Source of the DNA: Actinomycetales bacterium UBA1383
Lineage (GTDB): Bacteria > Actinomycetota > Actinomycetes > Actinomycetales > Actinomycetaceae
Assembly (NCBI GenBank): GCA_002305415.1
Contig: DBQX01000037.1
Span: 21,892-47,021 of the forward strand
DNA length: 25,130 nt
Direction: 5' to 3'
Made by a program: the position numbers and the translations under genes
Shown here: one piece after another, positions 6,592 through 15,037 of the stretch
Position numbering within the stretch: the first letter of the stretch is position 1
How the letters are laid out: every line of letters starts with the position of its first letter
Notes under the pieces: generated by a model
What the model saw: only the letters and a program-made list of their open reading frames with translations
Databases searched by the model: none
What the model was told of the DNA's origin: nothing

Positions 6592-7131
6592 ATGACGTAC
6601 CCACCGAACGACCAGCCCGACCCCCAGAACCCACTGGACCAGCCCTTCGGGCCACCGCCGGGACCGTCCGGCAGGCAGGACCCACCCCCGCAGCCCGGCT
6701 GGCAGGCGCAGCCCCAGGGCTGGCAGCCGCAGCAGGGCTGGCAGCAGCAGGGTCAGGCCTGGAACCAGCCCCAGGACTGGCAGGCGCAGCAGGGGTGGCA
6801 GCCCCAGCAGGGCTGGCAGCCGCAGGGCCCGGGCTGGCAGCCGGATCCGCTCGCCAAGTCCCGCGTCCTCGCGGGCATCCTCGGGATCCTGTTCGGCGCC
6901 CTGGGCGTGCACAACTTCTACACCGGCTACCTGCAGATCGGCTGGATCCAGCTGGGCCTCACCCTCGGCTCAACCGTCCTCACCGTGCTCACACTGGGCC
7001 TGTTCGGCTTCGTCGCGACCATCGTGATCCCCGGCGTCGCGGTCTGGGGACTGGTGGAGGGGATCCTGTTCCTCACCCAGCGGACGGGCCACTACGCCGT
7101 GGACGCGACTGGGAGGCCGCTGCGCGACTGA
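6592..7131 (+). CDS. TM2-domain membrane protein with Trp/Gln/Pro-rich N-terminal repeats
   Basis: 179 aa. The ATG at 6592 has GGAGG 6 nt upstream (6581-6585); a TTG at 6574 is in frame but lies before that site. Residues 1-35 are Pro/Asp/Gln-rich. Residues 36-86 are an imperfect repeat of GWQPQQ-type units (Gly-Trp-Gln or Asp-Trp-Gln recurring about every 6-9 residues). Residues 89-162 form a TM2 domain: two hydrophobic hairpin helices with GALGVHNFYTGYLQIGWIQL (103-122). TM2 proteins are small membrane proteins of mostly unknown function in bacteria; the disordered repeats are presumably cytoplasmic. The gene ends 3 bp before the convergent coiled-coil gene. Confidence 0.9.
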   Translation: MTYPPNDQPDPQNPLDQPFGPPPGPSGRQDPPPQPGWQAQPQGWQPQQGWQQQGQAWNQPQDWQAQQGWQPQQGWQPQGPGWQPDPLAKSRVLAGILGILFGALGVHNFYTGYLQIGWIQLGLTLGSTVLTVLTLGLFGFVATIVIPGVAVWGLVEGILFLTQRTGHYAVDATGRPLRD

Positions 7132-7134
7132 CGG

Positions 7135-7581
7135 TCACTGCGGGTAGGAGTCCTGCGACTTCTCGTCGATGAACGCGGTGACCACCTTCTCCGTCAACGC
7201 GTCCACCTTCTCGGAGATCATCCGGAGGTCCTTCTCGCGGTGGCGGCCCGAGGCGGCCTCCGCGGTGCGGATCGACGCCTCGAGGTTCTCGATCTGCTTC
7301 TGGAAGAGGGTGGCGCGGCGCGCCTCACCGTCGTCGTCCGCCGAGGCGCGCAGGTAGGCGACCTGTTCGCGGAGGATCGCCAGGCGGTCGCGCAGGGCGT
7401 CGGGGGTGAAGCCTGCCTTCCGCGCGGTGGCGAGCTTCTTGAGCTGGTCCTGGATGCTGTGCAGGAGTTCCGGGTTCTCCTTGATCTTCTGCTCGATCAC
7501 GGGCCAGTACTTCCGCACCATCTCGATCACTACCGGTGCCGCCGTGGTGAGGAGCGTGATCCGCTTCGGTGTCAGTGCCAT
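7135..7581 (-). CDS. Hypothetical coiled-coil protein, 148 aa
   Basis: The ATG at 7581 has AGGAGG 5 nt upstream on the minus strand, a strong signal. The protein starts MALTPKRITLLTTAAPVVIEMVRKYW, a possibly amphipathic or membrane-associating N-terminus, and then is almost wholly charged helix: PELLHSIQDQLKKLATARK, LRDRLAILREQVAYLRAS and TLFQKQIENLEASIRTAEA show heptad-like Leu spacing, so coiled coil is likely from about residue 30 to 130. I recognise no enzyme motif or named family. It is convergent with the TM2 gene (3-bp gap) and has its own start region facing the next plus-strand gene. Confidence 0.82.
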   Translation of the reverse strand: MALTPKRITLLTTAAPVVIEMVRKYWPVIEQKIKENPELLHSIQDQLKKLATARKAGFTPDALRDRLAILREQVAYLRASADDDGEARRATLFQKQIENLEASIRTAEAASGRHREKDLRMISEKVDALTEKVVTAFIDEKSQDSYPQ

Positions 7582-7703
7582 GTTCGCCTCCTGGCGCCCA
7601 TTCTCCCCCAGCGCCGGCCGGCACCGCGACCGCTACCACGGCGAACCGCCGCGCGTCGGGGGGCGCCGGAACTACGCTGTCCCCGGGAGTCGAGGAGGTC
7701 CGG

Positions 7704-8411
7704 ATGGCCGTGGACAGGCCCGATCATGGGGACGGCATCGACGAGAGCACGCTCGCGCGCTTCACCGGTCTCGCCCGGGAGGGGGCGGTGGCGGATGCGG
7801 AGGACCTGAGGCAGCGCATCTCCGCCGCCGAGGAACGCGGCGATCAGCGGGAGGTACGGCGCCTGCGCCTCCTTTCCCAGGAGCGACGCGACCAGTGGGT
7901 CTGGCTGGTCCTGGCCCTCGTCGTCGCCCTGATCGTGCTGCTCGTCCTGTGGGCGAACCGCGGCGGCGACGGCGCGGCGGGTGCGCCGTCCTCCGCGCCC
8001 CCCGCCGCGGAGGCCGAGCCCGCCGCGGATGCCGACGCCGCCCAGCCCGGTCCGCCCTTCATGGAGGGCCGTCACTTCGCCATCGCGAGCCTCTTCGAGG
8101 GCCAGGAGAAGCGGGTCTACACCATCGAGCTCGTCGGCGAGGGGGATCAGGGCACCATCCGCGTCTGGGAGGACGAGACCGGCGAGGGCACGTACGTGAT
8201 CGACGGCCAGTCGATCCGGATCGAGATGACCCGCATGGTGCCCCCGGAGAACCACCTCATCAGGGAGCCGAACGTGTTCGAGGGCGTGCTCACGCCGGAC
8301 GGCTCCCGCTTCGACGGGACCTGGACCGTGGAGGGCTGGTTCGCGGACCCGGACAGCGCCGAGCTCAGCGGGGAGTGGTCCACCGTCACCTTCCGCGCGG
8401 ATCGCCTGTAG
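7704..8411 (+). CDS. Single-pass membrane protein with extracytoplasmic beta-rich domain
   Basis: 235 aa from ATG 7704, preceded by GAGGAGG (7692-7698, 5-nt spacer); TACGCT at 7673-7678 may be its -10 box. Longer in-frame starts upstream lack such a site. Residues 1-62 are cytoplasmic, charged and helical (DLRQRISAAEERGDQREVRRLRLL). Residues 65-84 form one membrane helix (WVWLVLALVVALIVLLVLW). Residues 88-117 are an Ala/Pro/Glu linker. Residues 120-235 look like a compact beta-strand domain with alternating hydrophobics (KRVYTIELVG, GTIRVWEDETGEGTYVIDG, SGEWSTVTFRADRL) that ends at the C-terminus. No family is recognised; a cell-surface or sensing role is conceivable but unproven. It is convergent with the next gene (19-bp gap). 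Confidence 0.82.
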   Translation: MAVDRPDHGDGIDESTLARFTGLAREGAVADAEDLRQRISAAEERGDQREVRRLRLLSQERRDQWVWLVLALVVALIVLLVLWANRGGDGAAGAPSSAPPAAEAEPAADADAAQPGPPFMEGRHFAIASLFEGQEKRVYTIELVGEGDQGTIRVWEDETGEGTYVIDGQSIRIEMTRMVPPENHLIREPNVFEGVLTPDGSRFDGTWTVEGWFADPDSAELSGEWSTVTFRADRL

Positions 8412-8430
8412 GGCCGCCGGGCCCGGGCCG

Positions 8431-9057
8431 TCAGATCCCGAGCCGCGCCGTGAGCCGCGCGACCTCGGCCGGCTCGCCGAGGACCCGCACGTGCGCCGCC
8501 GTCGTCCGGCCGGTCGCGAAGAGGAGCAGTTCGCCGGGTTCGCCGACCACGGCAACGCGCCGCCGCCGGCGGACGGGCAGGACCCGCCCGTCCGGGGTCT
8601 CGAGGTCCACACCGAACGGCGCGCTCCGGAAGAGCATGCGGGAGGACCGCTTGAGGACGAGCCACAGCTCATCCTGGAGCCCCGGCGCCAGGTCGCGGGG
8701 CGGGAGGGGGTCCGGTCCGGCGCGGCGGACGTCCTCGTGGTGGACGAAGAACTCCAGGGCGTTCGCGCGTTCGTCCACGCCCGGGAGCCGGAAGGGCGAG
8801 AGTAGCCGCGGCCCTCGCCGGATCTCCTCGACCATCGCGGGGTAGGACAGCCGTGACCGGGCCTCCGCCATGCGCAGCCCGGCCTGTCGCTCGCGGGACA
8901 TCATGATCGCGGCCACGGCGGGCAGCTCGTTCTCCCTGACCCAGAGGTGGGCGGCGAGATCGCCGGTTGTCCAGGAACCGCAGAGCGTGGGGGCGTCGGG
9001 ACCGGCCGCGAGGAGCGTGTCGCAGATCGCCTGCCGTTCGACCCGGGCGAGTTCCAT
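8431..9057 (-). CDS. TIGR03085-type DinB-like (maleylpyruvate isomerase superfamily) protein
   Basis: 208 aa with the layout of the actinobacterial TIGR03085 'metal-binding' family, a branch of the DinB/maleylpyruvate isomerase N-terminal fold. Diagnostic segments are LCGSWTTGDLAAHLWVREN (H37) and LEFFVHHEDVRRA (H106, H107, E108), which supply putative metal ligands. Residues about 140-205 form a second domain (RVLPVRRRRRVAVVGEPGELLLFATGR). Substrate and role are not established. The start is ATG 9057; TACGCT on the minus strand (9069-9064) sits 6 nt before it, a leaderless-type arrangement. A much longer open frame upstream of this ATG, across the antisense of the mrp genes, is not coding. 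It is divergent from the aldo/keto reductase gene. Confidence 0.88.
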   Translation of the reverse strand: MELARVERQAICDTLLAAGPDAPTLCGSWTTGDLAAHLWVRENELPAVAAIMMSRERQAGLRMAEARSRLSYPAMVEEIRRGPRLLSPFRLPGVDERANALEFFVHHEDVRRAGPDPLPPRDLAPGLQDELWLVLKRSSRMLFRSAPFGVDLETPDGRVLPVRRRRRVAVVGEPGELLLFATGRTTAAHVRVLGEPAEVARLTARLGI

Positions 9058-9105
9058 CCCCCGAGCGTAGGGCACGGACGGGCGGCGGGGAGGATGCTGG
9101 GAGGC

Positions 9106-9981
9106 ATGGAAACGCGACGACTCGGCCGGATCGGACACGACAGCTCGGTGCTCATCCTCGGCGCCGTCGCCCTCGCCGCCTGCACGCAGGACGAGGCCGA
9201 CGCCACCATCCGGGAGGCGCTCGACGCCGGCATCAACCACATCGACACCGCCGCCATCTACGGCGACTCGGAGGACAAGCTCGGACCGTCCATGGCGGAC
9301 ATCCGCGACCGGGTGTTCCTCGCCTCGAAGGTCACCGAACGCGGCCACGACGCCGCCTGGGCGTCCATCAACCGGTCGCTGGAGAGGCTCCGGACCGATC
9401 ACCTCGACCTCCTCCAGATCCACTCGGTCTGCGACCTGCCCACCCTCGACGCCGTCACCGCGGACGACGGCGCGCTCCGGGCCGCCGTCCGCGCGCGGGA
9501 CGAGGGGCTCGCCACCCACCTCGGCATCACCGGCCACACGCACGCGGCGCCGTCGGTGCACCGGGAGGCGCTCCGGCGCTTCGACTTCGACTCCGTGCTG
9601 ACGCCCTGGAACTGGAAGCTCGGGCAGGACCCCGCCTACCGCGCCGACTTCGACGCGCTGGTGGCCGACATGCGGGCCCGGGACGTGGCCCTCATGACCA
9701 TCAAGGCCACCGCCCGCCGCAACTGGGACCACGGCGAGAAGGCCTACGCGACGTGGTACCGCCCCCTCGACCGGCAGGAGGAGGTCACGGCGGCGATCGC
9801 GTGGGTGCTGGCCCATCCGTACGTCACCGGGATCGCGACGGCCGGCGAGGCCTCCCTCCTGCGGCTCGCCATCACCGCCGAGCGCGAGCGGGCAGGGATG
9901 GGCCCTGAGCGGATCGAGGAGATCCTCGGGGGCATCCCGGACCTGGCCTCGCCCTTCGACGAGCGCATGCCGGACATCTGA
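9106..9981 (+). CDS. Aldo/keto reductase
   Basis: 291 aa, NAD(P)H-dependent oxidoreductase of the AKR TIM-barrel superfamily. The catalytic tetrad is visible: D47 (INHIDTAAIYG), Y52, K75 (FLASKV) and H106 (DLLQIHSV). Later barrel strands include HLGITGHTH and ALMTIKATAR. The C-terminus TGIATAGEASLLRLAI resembles the cofactor-binding strand of the family. The substrate is unknown. Two ATGs compete: 9106 (METRRLG, standard AKR N-terminus) and 9094 (four residues longer); GGGGAGG at 9087-9093 is 12 nt before 9106 and directly abuts 9094, so the choice rests on homology. The divergent TIGR03085 gene starts 48 bp away. Confidence 0.9.
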   Translation: METRRLGRIGHDSSVLILGAVALAACTQDEADATIREALDAGINHIDTAAIYGDSEDKLGPSMADIRDRVFLASKVTERGHDAAWASINRSLERLRTDHLDLLQIHSVCDLPTLDAVTADDGALRAAVRARDEGLATHLGITGHTHAAPSVHREALRRFDFDSVLTPWNWKLGQDPAYRADFDALVADMRARDVALMTIKATARRNWDHGEKAYATWYRPLDRQEEVTAAIAWVLAHPYVTGIATAGEASLLRLAITAERERAGMGPERIEEILGGIPDLASPFDERMPDI

Positions 9982-10007
9982 TCGGGAGGCGCCGCGGTGG
10001 CCGCCGG

Positions 10008-10013
10008 TAGACT
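10008..10013 (+). promoter_or_regulatory. Putative -10 box of the mrp operon
   Basis: TAGACT in the 66-bp gap before mnhA is the best -10-like box; transcription would start near 10020, leaving a leader of about 28 nt. A -35 box is not evident at 16-18 bp upstream. There is no good Shine-Dalgarno site before the mnhA ATG (only GGGG at 10040-10043). Confidence 0.35.
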
Positions 10014-10047
10014 GTGAGCCACATCGCCGACGCCCGGACGGGGTCCC

Positions 10048-13008
10048 ATGATCCAGCTCCTGATCCTCCACGCCCTGGCGGCGCTCGCCGCCCCGGCGCT
10101 GGTGGGCTGGCTCGGCCGCCGGGCGTTCCTGGTCCTCGCCGCGGTGCCCGCGGGCGCCGCCGCCTGGGCGGTGGCGCTCGCGGAAGCGGCCTTCTCGGAC
10201 ACCCCGCCCACCCAGACCGTGCTGTGGGTGGGCGGACTCGGCATGCACCTGTCGTTCCGGCTCGACGCGCTCTCCTGGCTCATGACCCTGATCGTCGGCG
10301 GGATCGGGGCGCTCGTGCTCGTCTACGCGGCGGCGTACTTCTCCGCGAAGGCCACCGCGCTGGGAAGGTTCGCGGCCTTCTTCGTGGCCTTCGCCGGCGC
10401 GATGCTCGGACTGGTCACCACCGACAACACGCTCGCCCTGTACCTCTTCTGGGAACTGACCAGCGTCACCTCCTACATCCTCATCGGGCACTACCACGAG
10501 CGGCAGAACTCCCGCCGCGCCGCGAGCCAGGCCTTCATGGTCACCACCCTGGGCGGCCTCGCCATGCTCGCGGGCATCATCGCCCTGGGGGAGGTCCCGG
10601 GCGGCTCCTACCGGATCTCCACCCTGGTGCAGCAGGCGGCCGCCGGCGCGTTCGCCACGGGCGCGCCCGCGGGGGTGGTCCCGGTCGCGATCGTCCTCGT
10701 GCTGCTGGGCGCCGTCTCGAAGTCCGCCCTCGTCCCCTTCCACTTCTGGTTGCCGGCGGCGATGGCCGCCCCCACCCCCGTGAGTGCCTACCTCCATGCC
10801 GCCGCGATGGTGAAGGCCGGCGTGTACCTCGTGGCGCGGCTCGCGCCCGGGTTCGCCTCCCTGCCGGCCTGGCGCTGGACCGTCCTCACCCTCGGCCTCG
10901 GCACCCTCGTCCTCGGGGGCTACCGGGCCCTGCGGCAGCACGACCTCAAGCTCGTGCTGGCGTTCGGGACCGTCTCCCAGCTCGGCATGATGATCGCGAT
11001 GGTGGGGCACGGCGCCCGGGCCGTGGCGCTCGCCGGCCTCGCGATGGTGGTGGCGCACGCCCTGTTCAAGGCGTGCCTCTTCCTGGTGGTCGGCATCGTC
11101 GACTGGTCGGTCGGTACCCGCGACCTCCGCGAACTCTCCGGCCTGGCCCGTTCGATGCCGGTGATCGCGACGGCGGCTGCATTCGCCACCGCCTCCATGA
11201 TCGGGGTGGCGCCGTTCGCCGGGTACGTGGCGAAGGAGGCGGCCCTCGAGGCCCTGGCCCACGACGGCGACTGGGGCGTCCTCGCCGTCCTCGCCGTCGG
11301 CTCGGTGCTGACCGTCGCCTACGGGCTCCGCTTCTGGTTCGGCGCCTTCGGGACGACGCCGGACGTCGAGCCCGCCCGTCCCCGCTACCGGTCGCGGCTC
11401 ATCGCCGTCGCGCCCGTGCTGCTCGCGGGGGCGAGCCTCGCCGTCGGGCTCGCACCCGCGGCACTCGAGTCGGTGCTCGCGCCCCACGCGGACACCTTCC
11501 CCGGCGAACCCGGCCACCTCACCCTGTGGGGAGGCGTCGGGGTGCCCCTGCTCGTCACCGTCCTCGTCCTCACCACCGGTGTGCTGCTGTGGCTGGCACG
11601 CGGGCCGGTGGAACGGGCCCAGGGCGCCGTCGCGCCGGTGCCCAGCGCCGACAACGCCTACCGGCGCAGCCTCATCGTCCTCGAGAACCTCGCGGCCGAC
11701 GTCACCGCCTTCACCCAGCGTGGGTCCCTGCCCGCGTACCTCGGCGTGGTCGTGGCCGTGCTGGTGGCCTCCGCCGGGGGTGTCGCCCTCCTGGAGGGCA
11801 CGTTCCCCGCCGCCGTGCGGGCCGCCGACTGGTGGGGCCAGGTGGGGATCGCCGCCATCATCGCGGTCACCGCGTTCCTCGCGGCCCGGTCCCGGCGGCG
11901 CCTGAAGGCCGTGCTGCTGGCGGGCGCCTCCGGCTACGGCATGGCCCTGCTGTTCGCGGTCCACGGCGCGCCGGACCTGGCCCTCACCCAGGTCATGGTC
12001 GAGACGATCTCACTCGTCCTGTTCGTGCTCGTGCTGCGGCGCCTGCCCCCGTACTTCTCGAACCGCCCCCTCACCGGCGACCGCTACGTGCGCCTCGCCA
12101 TCGGGATCGGCGCCGGGCTGATGGTCGCGGTGCTCGGCCTGGTGGCGACGGCGGCGCGGATCGCCGCCCCCGTCTCGCGCCGCCTCCCCGATGCCACCTA
12201 CGAGTTCGGGTACGGCAGGAACGTCGTCAACGTCCTCCTCGTGGACACCCGGGCCTGGGACACGATGGGCGAGATCTCGGTGCTGCTGGTCGCCGCGACC
12301 GGTGTCGCCTCCCTCCTGTTCCTGCGCGACCGCCTCGGCATCGTCGACTCTGCCCGCAACGTCCTCACGCCCGGGCGCGTCCCGCGCGTGTGGGACGACG
12401 GCGCCCCGGACCTCGCGGCCCGCCTGCGCGAGGCGCCGCCGAGTCCCGTCCGCCCGCTCCGCGCACCACGCCGCGGCCAGCGCTGGCTCCGCGGCGGGGA
12501 GACGCTGGCCCCCCGGCGCCGGTCCGTGGTCTTCGAGGTGGGCACCCGGCTCATGTTCCACACGATGATCCTGCTCTCCCTCTACCTGCTGTTCGCGGGC
12601 CACAACCAGCCGGGTGGGGGCTTCTCGGGCGGGCTCGTGGCGGGTACGGCCCTCATCGCGCGCTACCTCGCCGGCGGCCGCTACGAACTCGGGGAGGCGC
12701 TCCCGCTGCACGCCGGCTACCTGCTCGGCGGCGGCCTGTTCATCGCCACCGGCGCCGCGCTCCTGCCCATGGCGTTCGGCGGCGCGGCCCTGCAGACCGC
12801 GGTCTTCGAGGTCTCCCTGCCGGTGTGGGGTGACGTGAAGATCGCCACCGCCCTCCTGTTCGACGTCGGGGTGTACGTGCTGGTGCTCGGGCTGGTGCTC
12901 GACGTGCTCCGCTCGCTCGGCGCGGAGATCGACCGGCACGGCGAGCTGGAGGGCGTCTCGGACGAGGAGCGCGACGAGGCGGACGACGACGCGGAGGTGA
13001 CCCGGTGA
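10048..13008 (+). CDS. mnhA: Na+/H+ antiporter subunit A fused to subunit B (MnhA-MnhB)
   Basis: 986 aa, the large subunit of the Mrp-type multisubunit monovalent cation/proton antiporter, related to NuoL of complex I. The N-terminal and central part has many membrane helices; the antiporter core includes YLFWELTSVTSYILIGHYH (about 132-150) with its key glutamate, and VPFHFWLPAAMAAPTPVSAYLHAAAMVKAGVYL (about 230-262), whose lysine and histidines belong to the proton path. Residues about 775-825 are a polar linker. From about residue 827 a full MnhB domain follows (FEVGTRLMFHTMILLSLYLLFAGHNQPGGGFSGGL), so B is fused rather than separate. The C-terminus is a highly acidic tail. The stop overlaps the GTG of mnhC by 4 nt (GTGA). 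Confidence 0.96.
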   Translation: MIQLLILHALAALAAPALVGWLGRRAFLVLAAVPAGAAAWAVALAEAAFSDTPPTQTVLWVGGLGMHLSFRLDALSWLMTLIVGGIGALVLVYAAAYFSAKATALGRFAAFFVAFAGAMLGLVTTDNTLALYLFWELTSVTSYILIGHYHERQNSRRAASQAFMVTTLGGLAMLAGIIALGEVPGGSYRISTLVQQAAAGAFATGAPAGVVPVAIVLVLLGAVSKSALVPFHFWLPAAMAAPTPVSAYLHAAAMVKAGVYLVARLAPGFASLPAWRWTVLTLGLGTLVLGGYRALRQHDLKLVLAFGTVSQLGMMIAMVGHGARAVALAGLAMVVAHALFKACLFLVVGIVDWSVGTRDLRELSGLARSMPVIATAAAFATASMIGVAPFAGYVAKEAALEALAHDGDWGVLAVLAVGSVLTVAYGLRFWFGAFGTTPDVEPARPRYRSRLIAVAPVLLAGASLAVGLAPAALESVLAPHADTFPGEPGHLTLWGGVGVPLLVTVLVLTTGVLLWLARGPVERAQGAVAPVPSADNAYRRSLIVLENLAADVTAFTQRGSLPAYLGVVVAVLVASAGGVALLEGTFPAAVRAADWWGQVGIAAIIAVTAFLAARSRRRLKAVLLAGASGYGMALLFAVHGAPDLALTQVMVETISLVLFVLVLRRLPPYFSNRPLTGDRYVRLAIGIGAGLMVAVLGLVATAARIAAPVSRRLPDATYEFGYGRNVVNVLLVDTRAWDTMGEISVLLVAATGVASLLFLRDRLGIVDSARNVLTPGRVPRVWDDGAPDLAARLREAPPSPVRPLRAPRRGQRWLRGGETLAPRRRSVVFEVGTRLMFHTMILLSLYLLFAGHNQPGGGFSGGLVAGTALIARYLAGGRYELGEALPLHAGYLLGGGLFIATGAALLPMAFGGAALQTAVFEVSLPVWGDVKIATALLFDVGVYVLVLGLVLDVLRSLGAEIDRHGELEGVSDEERDEADDDAEVTR

Positions 13009-13496
13009 CCGTGGACGTGACGCCGTCGCTGACCCTCGTGGTGCTCGCCGCGGCGCTCGTGGCAACCGGGGTGTACCTCATGCTCGAACGCTCGCTCACC
13101 CGCATCGTGGTGGGGTTCGTGATCGCCTCGAACGGCGTGAACGTGCTCTTCCTCGTGGCCGGCGGGCGCGCGGGAAGGCCGCCGATCAACGAGGGTGGCC
13201 CGGTGGCGGACATGGCCGACCCCCTGCCGCAGGCCCTCATCCTGACCGCCATCGTGATCACCCTGGGGGTGACGGCGTTCATGCTGGCGATGGCGTACCG
13301 CTCGTGGCAGCTCAACGGCCACGACGAGGTGCAGGACGACGTCGAGGACCGCCGGCTCGCGCGGCGCGCCTCCCGCGACGTCCTCGACCGGCGCGCCACG
13401 GACGACTCCGGCTCCACCCTCGCGGAGGACGCGGTGGCCACCCGCGACGAGACCGCCACCGACCTCGGCGTCGTCCACGAGGAGGGGCGCCCATGA
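13005..13496 (+). CDS. mnhC: Na+/H+ antiporter subunit C
   Basis: 163 aa NuoK-like Mrp subunit with three membrane helices: LTLVVLAAALVATGVYLML, IVVGFVIASNGVNVLFLVAGG and PLPQALILTAIVITLGVTAFMLAMAYRSW. The family motifs VGFVIASNGVNVL and DPLPQALILTAIVI are intact. The start is GTG 13005, overlapping the mnhA stop by 4 nt. Residues about 110-163 are a hydrophilic, Asp/Arg-rich cytoplasmic tail, longer than in typical Firmicute MnhC (family knowledge). The end overlaps the mnhD ATG by 4 nt. Confidence 0.95.
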   Translation: MTVDVTPSLTLVVLAAALVATGVYLMLERSLTRIVVGFVIASNGVNVLFLVAGGRAGRPPINEGGPVADMADPLPQALILTAIVITLGVTAFMLAMAYRSWQLNGHDEVQDDVEDRRLARRASRDVLDRRATDDSGSTLAEDAVATRDETATDLGVVHEEGRP

Positions 13497-15037
13497 GCTG
13501 GCTCGTCCCCCTCCCGGTCATCATCCCGCTCTTCGCGGCGGGTGCGGCCGTGGCCCTCGGACGCCGCCCACGCCTGCAGCGGCTCATCGCCACGGCGGCG
13601 CTGACGGCGTCGCTGGTGGTCGCCGTCGTGCTGCTGGTCGCCGTGGACGAGGGGCCGATCGTCGTGAACGTGGGCGGCTGGGTACCTCCGATCGGGATCG
13701 CGCTCGTGATCGACCGCCTCTCGGCGCTGGTGCTGGTCATCTCCGTGGCGGTCACGCTCGCGGTCCTCGTCTACTCGGGCGCGCAGGGCGTGGCGGACCG
13801 GGGTGAGGGCGCGCCCGTCGCGGTGTACTACCCCACGTTCCTGGTGCTGAGCGCGGGCGTGTCGAACGCGTTCATCTCCGGGGACCTGTTCAACCTGTAC
13901 GTCGGCTTCGAGATCCTGCTGGCCGCCTCGTTCGTGCTGATCACGCTCGGCGGGACCCGGGACCGGATCCGGGCCGGGACGATCTACGTGGTCGTCTCCG
14001 TCCTCTCCTCCCTGATCTTCCTGATCGCCCTCGCGGCGATCTACGCGGCCACGGGCACGGTCAACCTTGCCCAGCTCGCGCTGCGCCTGCCCGAACTGGA
14101 CCCTGGCGCCCGGCTCGCGCTGCACCTCGTGCTGGTGATCGTCTTCGGCATCAAGGCCGCGGTCTTCCCGCTCTCCGCGTGGCTGCCGGACTCCTACCCC
14201 ACCGCGCCCGCCCCCGTCACCGCCGTGTTCGCCGGCCTGCTCACCAAGGTGGGCGTGTACGCCATCATCCGCACCGAGGTGCTGCTCTTCCCCGGCGGCC
14301 AGCTCGACACCGCCCTGATGTGGGTGGCGCTGGTCACGATGGTGGTCGGCATCCTCGGGGCGGTGGCGCAGGACGACCTCAAGCGGATGCTCTCCTTCAC
14401 GCTCGTCTCCCACATCGGCTTCATGATCTGGGGGGTCGCGATGTCCTCCGCCTCGGGGCTGTCCGCCGCGATCTTCTACGTCGCCCACCACATCACCGCC
14501 CTGACCACGCTCTTCCTGGTCGCCGGGCTGATCGAGGACCTGAGCGGCACGACGTCGCTCGCCCGCCTCGGCTCGCTGCTCAGGGTCGCCCCGGGGCTGG
14601 CGGTCCTGTTCTTCATCGCCGCGATGAACTTCGCCGGCATCCCGCCGCTCGCGGGCTTCCTCGGGAAGGTGGCGCTCATCCAGGCCTCGGCCGAGGCGGG
14701 GGGCGCCCTGCCGTGGGCCCTCGTGGCCGCGGGCCTGCTCGCCTCGCTGCTCACGCTGTATGTCATGACGAAGGCGTGGAACATGGCCTTCTGGCAGGCG
14801 GCCGACACCCCGCCCTCCCCCCGGCGCCTCCCGCGCACGATGACGGCGTCCGCCGGCGGCCTCGTGGTGCTCTCCCTCGCGCTCGCGGCGGCAGCCGGGC
14901 CGCTCATCGACTACACGGACCGCGCCGCCCGCGACCTGCGGGTCCGGACCTACATCGACGTGGTCCTACCGGACGGCGAGGACCCCGCCGTCGTCTACAC
15001 CCATCCCTGGGAGGCGAGCGATGCGGACGATCGGTGA
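13493..15037 (+). CDS. mnhD: Na+/H+ antiporter subunit D
   Basis: 514 aa NuoN/NuoM-like antiporter subunit with about 14 membrane helices. Core motifs are ISGDLFNLYVGFEILLAASFVLITLGG, with the conserved Glu, and FGIKAAVFPLSAWLPDSYPTAPAPVTAVFAGLLTKVGVYA, with the conserved Lys residues of the ion path. The ATG at 13493 (MSWLVPLPV) has GGAGG about 7 nt upstream (13481-13485) and overlaps the mnhC stop as ATGA; a longer frame to 13304 reads through mnhC and is rejected. The last 40 residues are a soluble tail (IDYTDRAARDLRVRTYIDVVLPDG). Its 3' end overlaps mnhE by 17 nt. Confidence 0.95.
   Translation: MSWLVPLPVIIPLFAAGAAVALGRRPRLQRLIATAALTASLVVAVVLLVAVDEGPIVVNVGGWVPPIGIALVIDRLSALVLVISVAVTLAVLVYSGAQGVADRGEGAPVAVYYPTFLVLSAGVSNAFISGDLFNLYVGFEILLAASFVLITLGGTRDRIRAGTIYVVVSVLSSLIFLIALAAIYAATGTVNLAQLALRLPELDPGARLALHLVLVIVFGIKAAVFPLSAWLPDSYPTAPAPVTAVFAGLLTKVGVYAIIRTEVLLFPGGQLDTALMWVALVTMVVGILGAVAQDDLKRMLSFTLVSHIGFMIWGVAMSSASGLSAAIFYVAHHITALTTLFLVAGLIEDLSGTTSLARLGSLLRVAPGLAVLFFIAAMNFAGIPPLAGFLGKVALIQASAEAGGALPWALVAAGLLASLLTLYVMTKAWNMAFWQAADTPPSPRRLPRTMTASAGGLVVLSLALAAAAGPLIDYTDRAARDLRVRTYIDVVLPDGEDPAVVYTHPWEASDADDR

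Noticed and set aside
8431..11964. 1177-codon open frame on the minus strand
   Set aside because: Only its last 208 codons (from ATG 9057) form a real protein. The rest lies antisense to the aldo/keto reductase and mnhA and is Arg/Gly/His/Glu-rich, typical of antisense frames in GC-rich genes.
12740..14491. 583-codon minus-strand open frame over mnhC and mnhD
   Set aside because: It is an antisense shadow of membrane subunits with intact motifs, with extreme Arg/Asp/His content.
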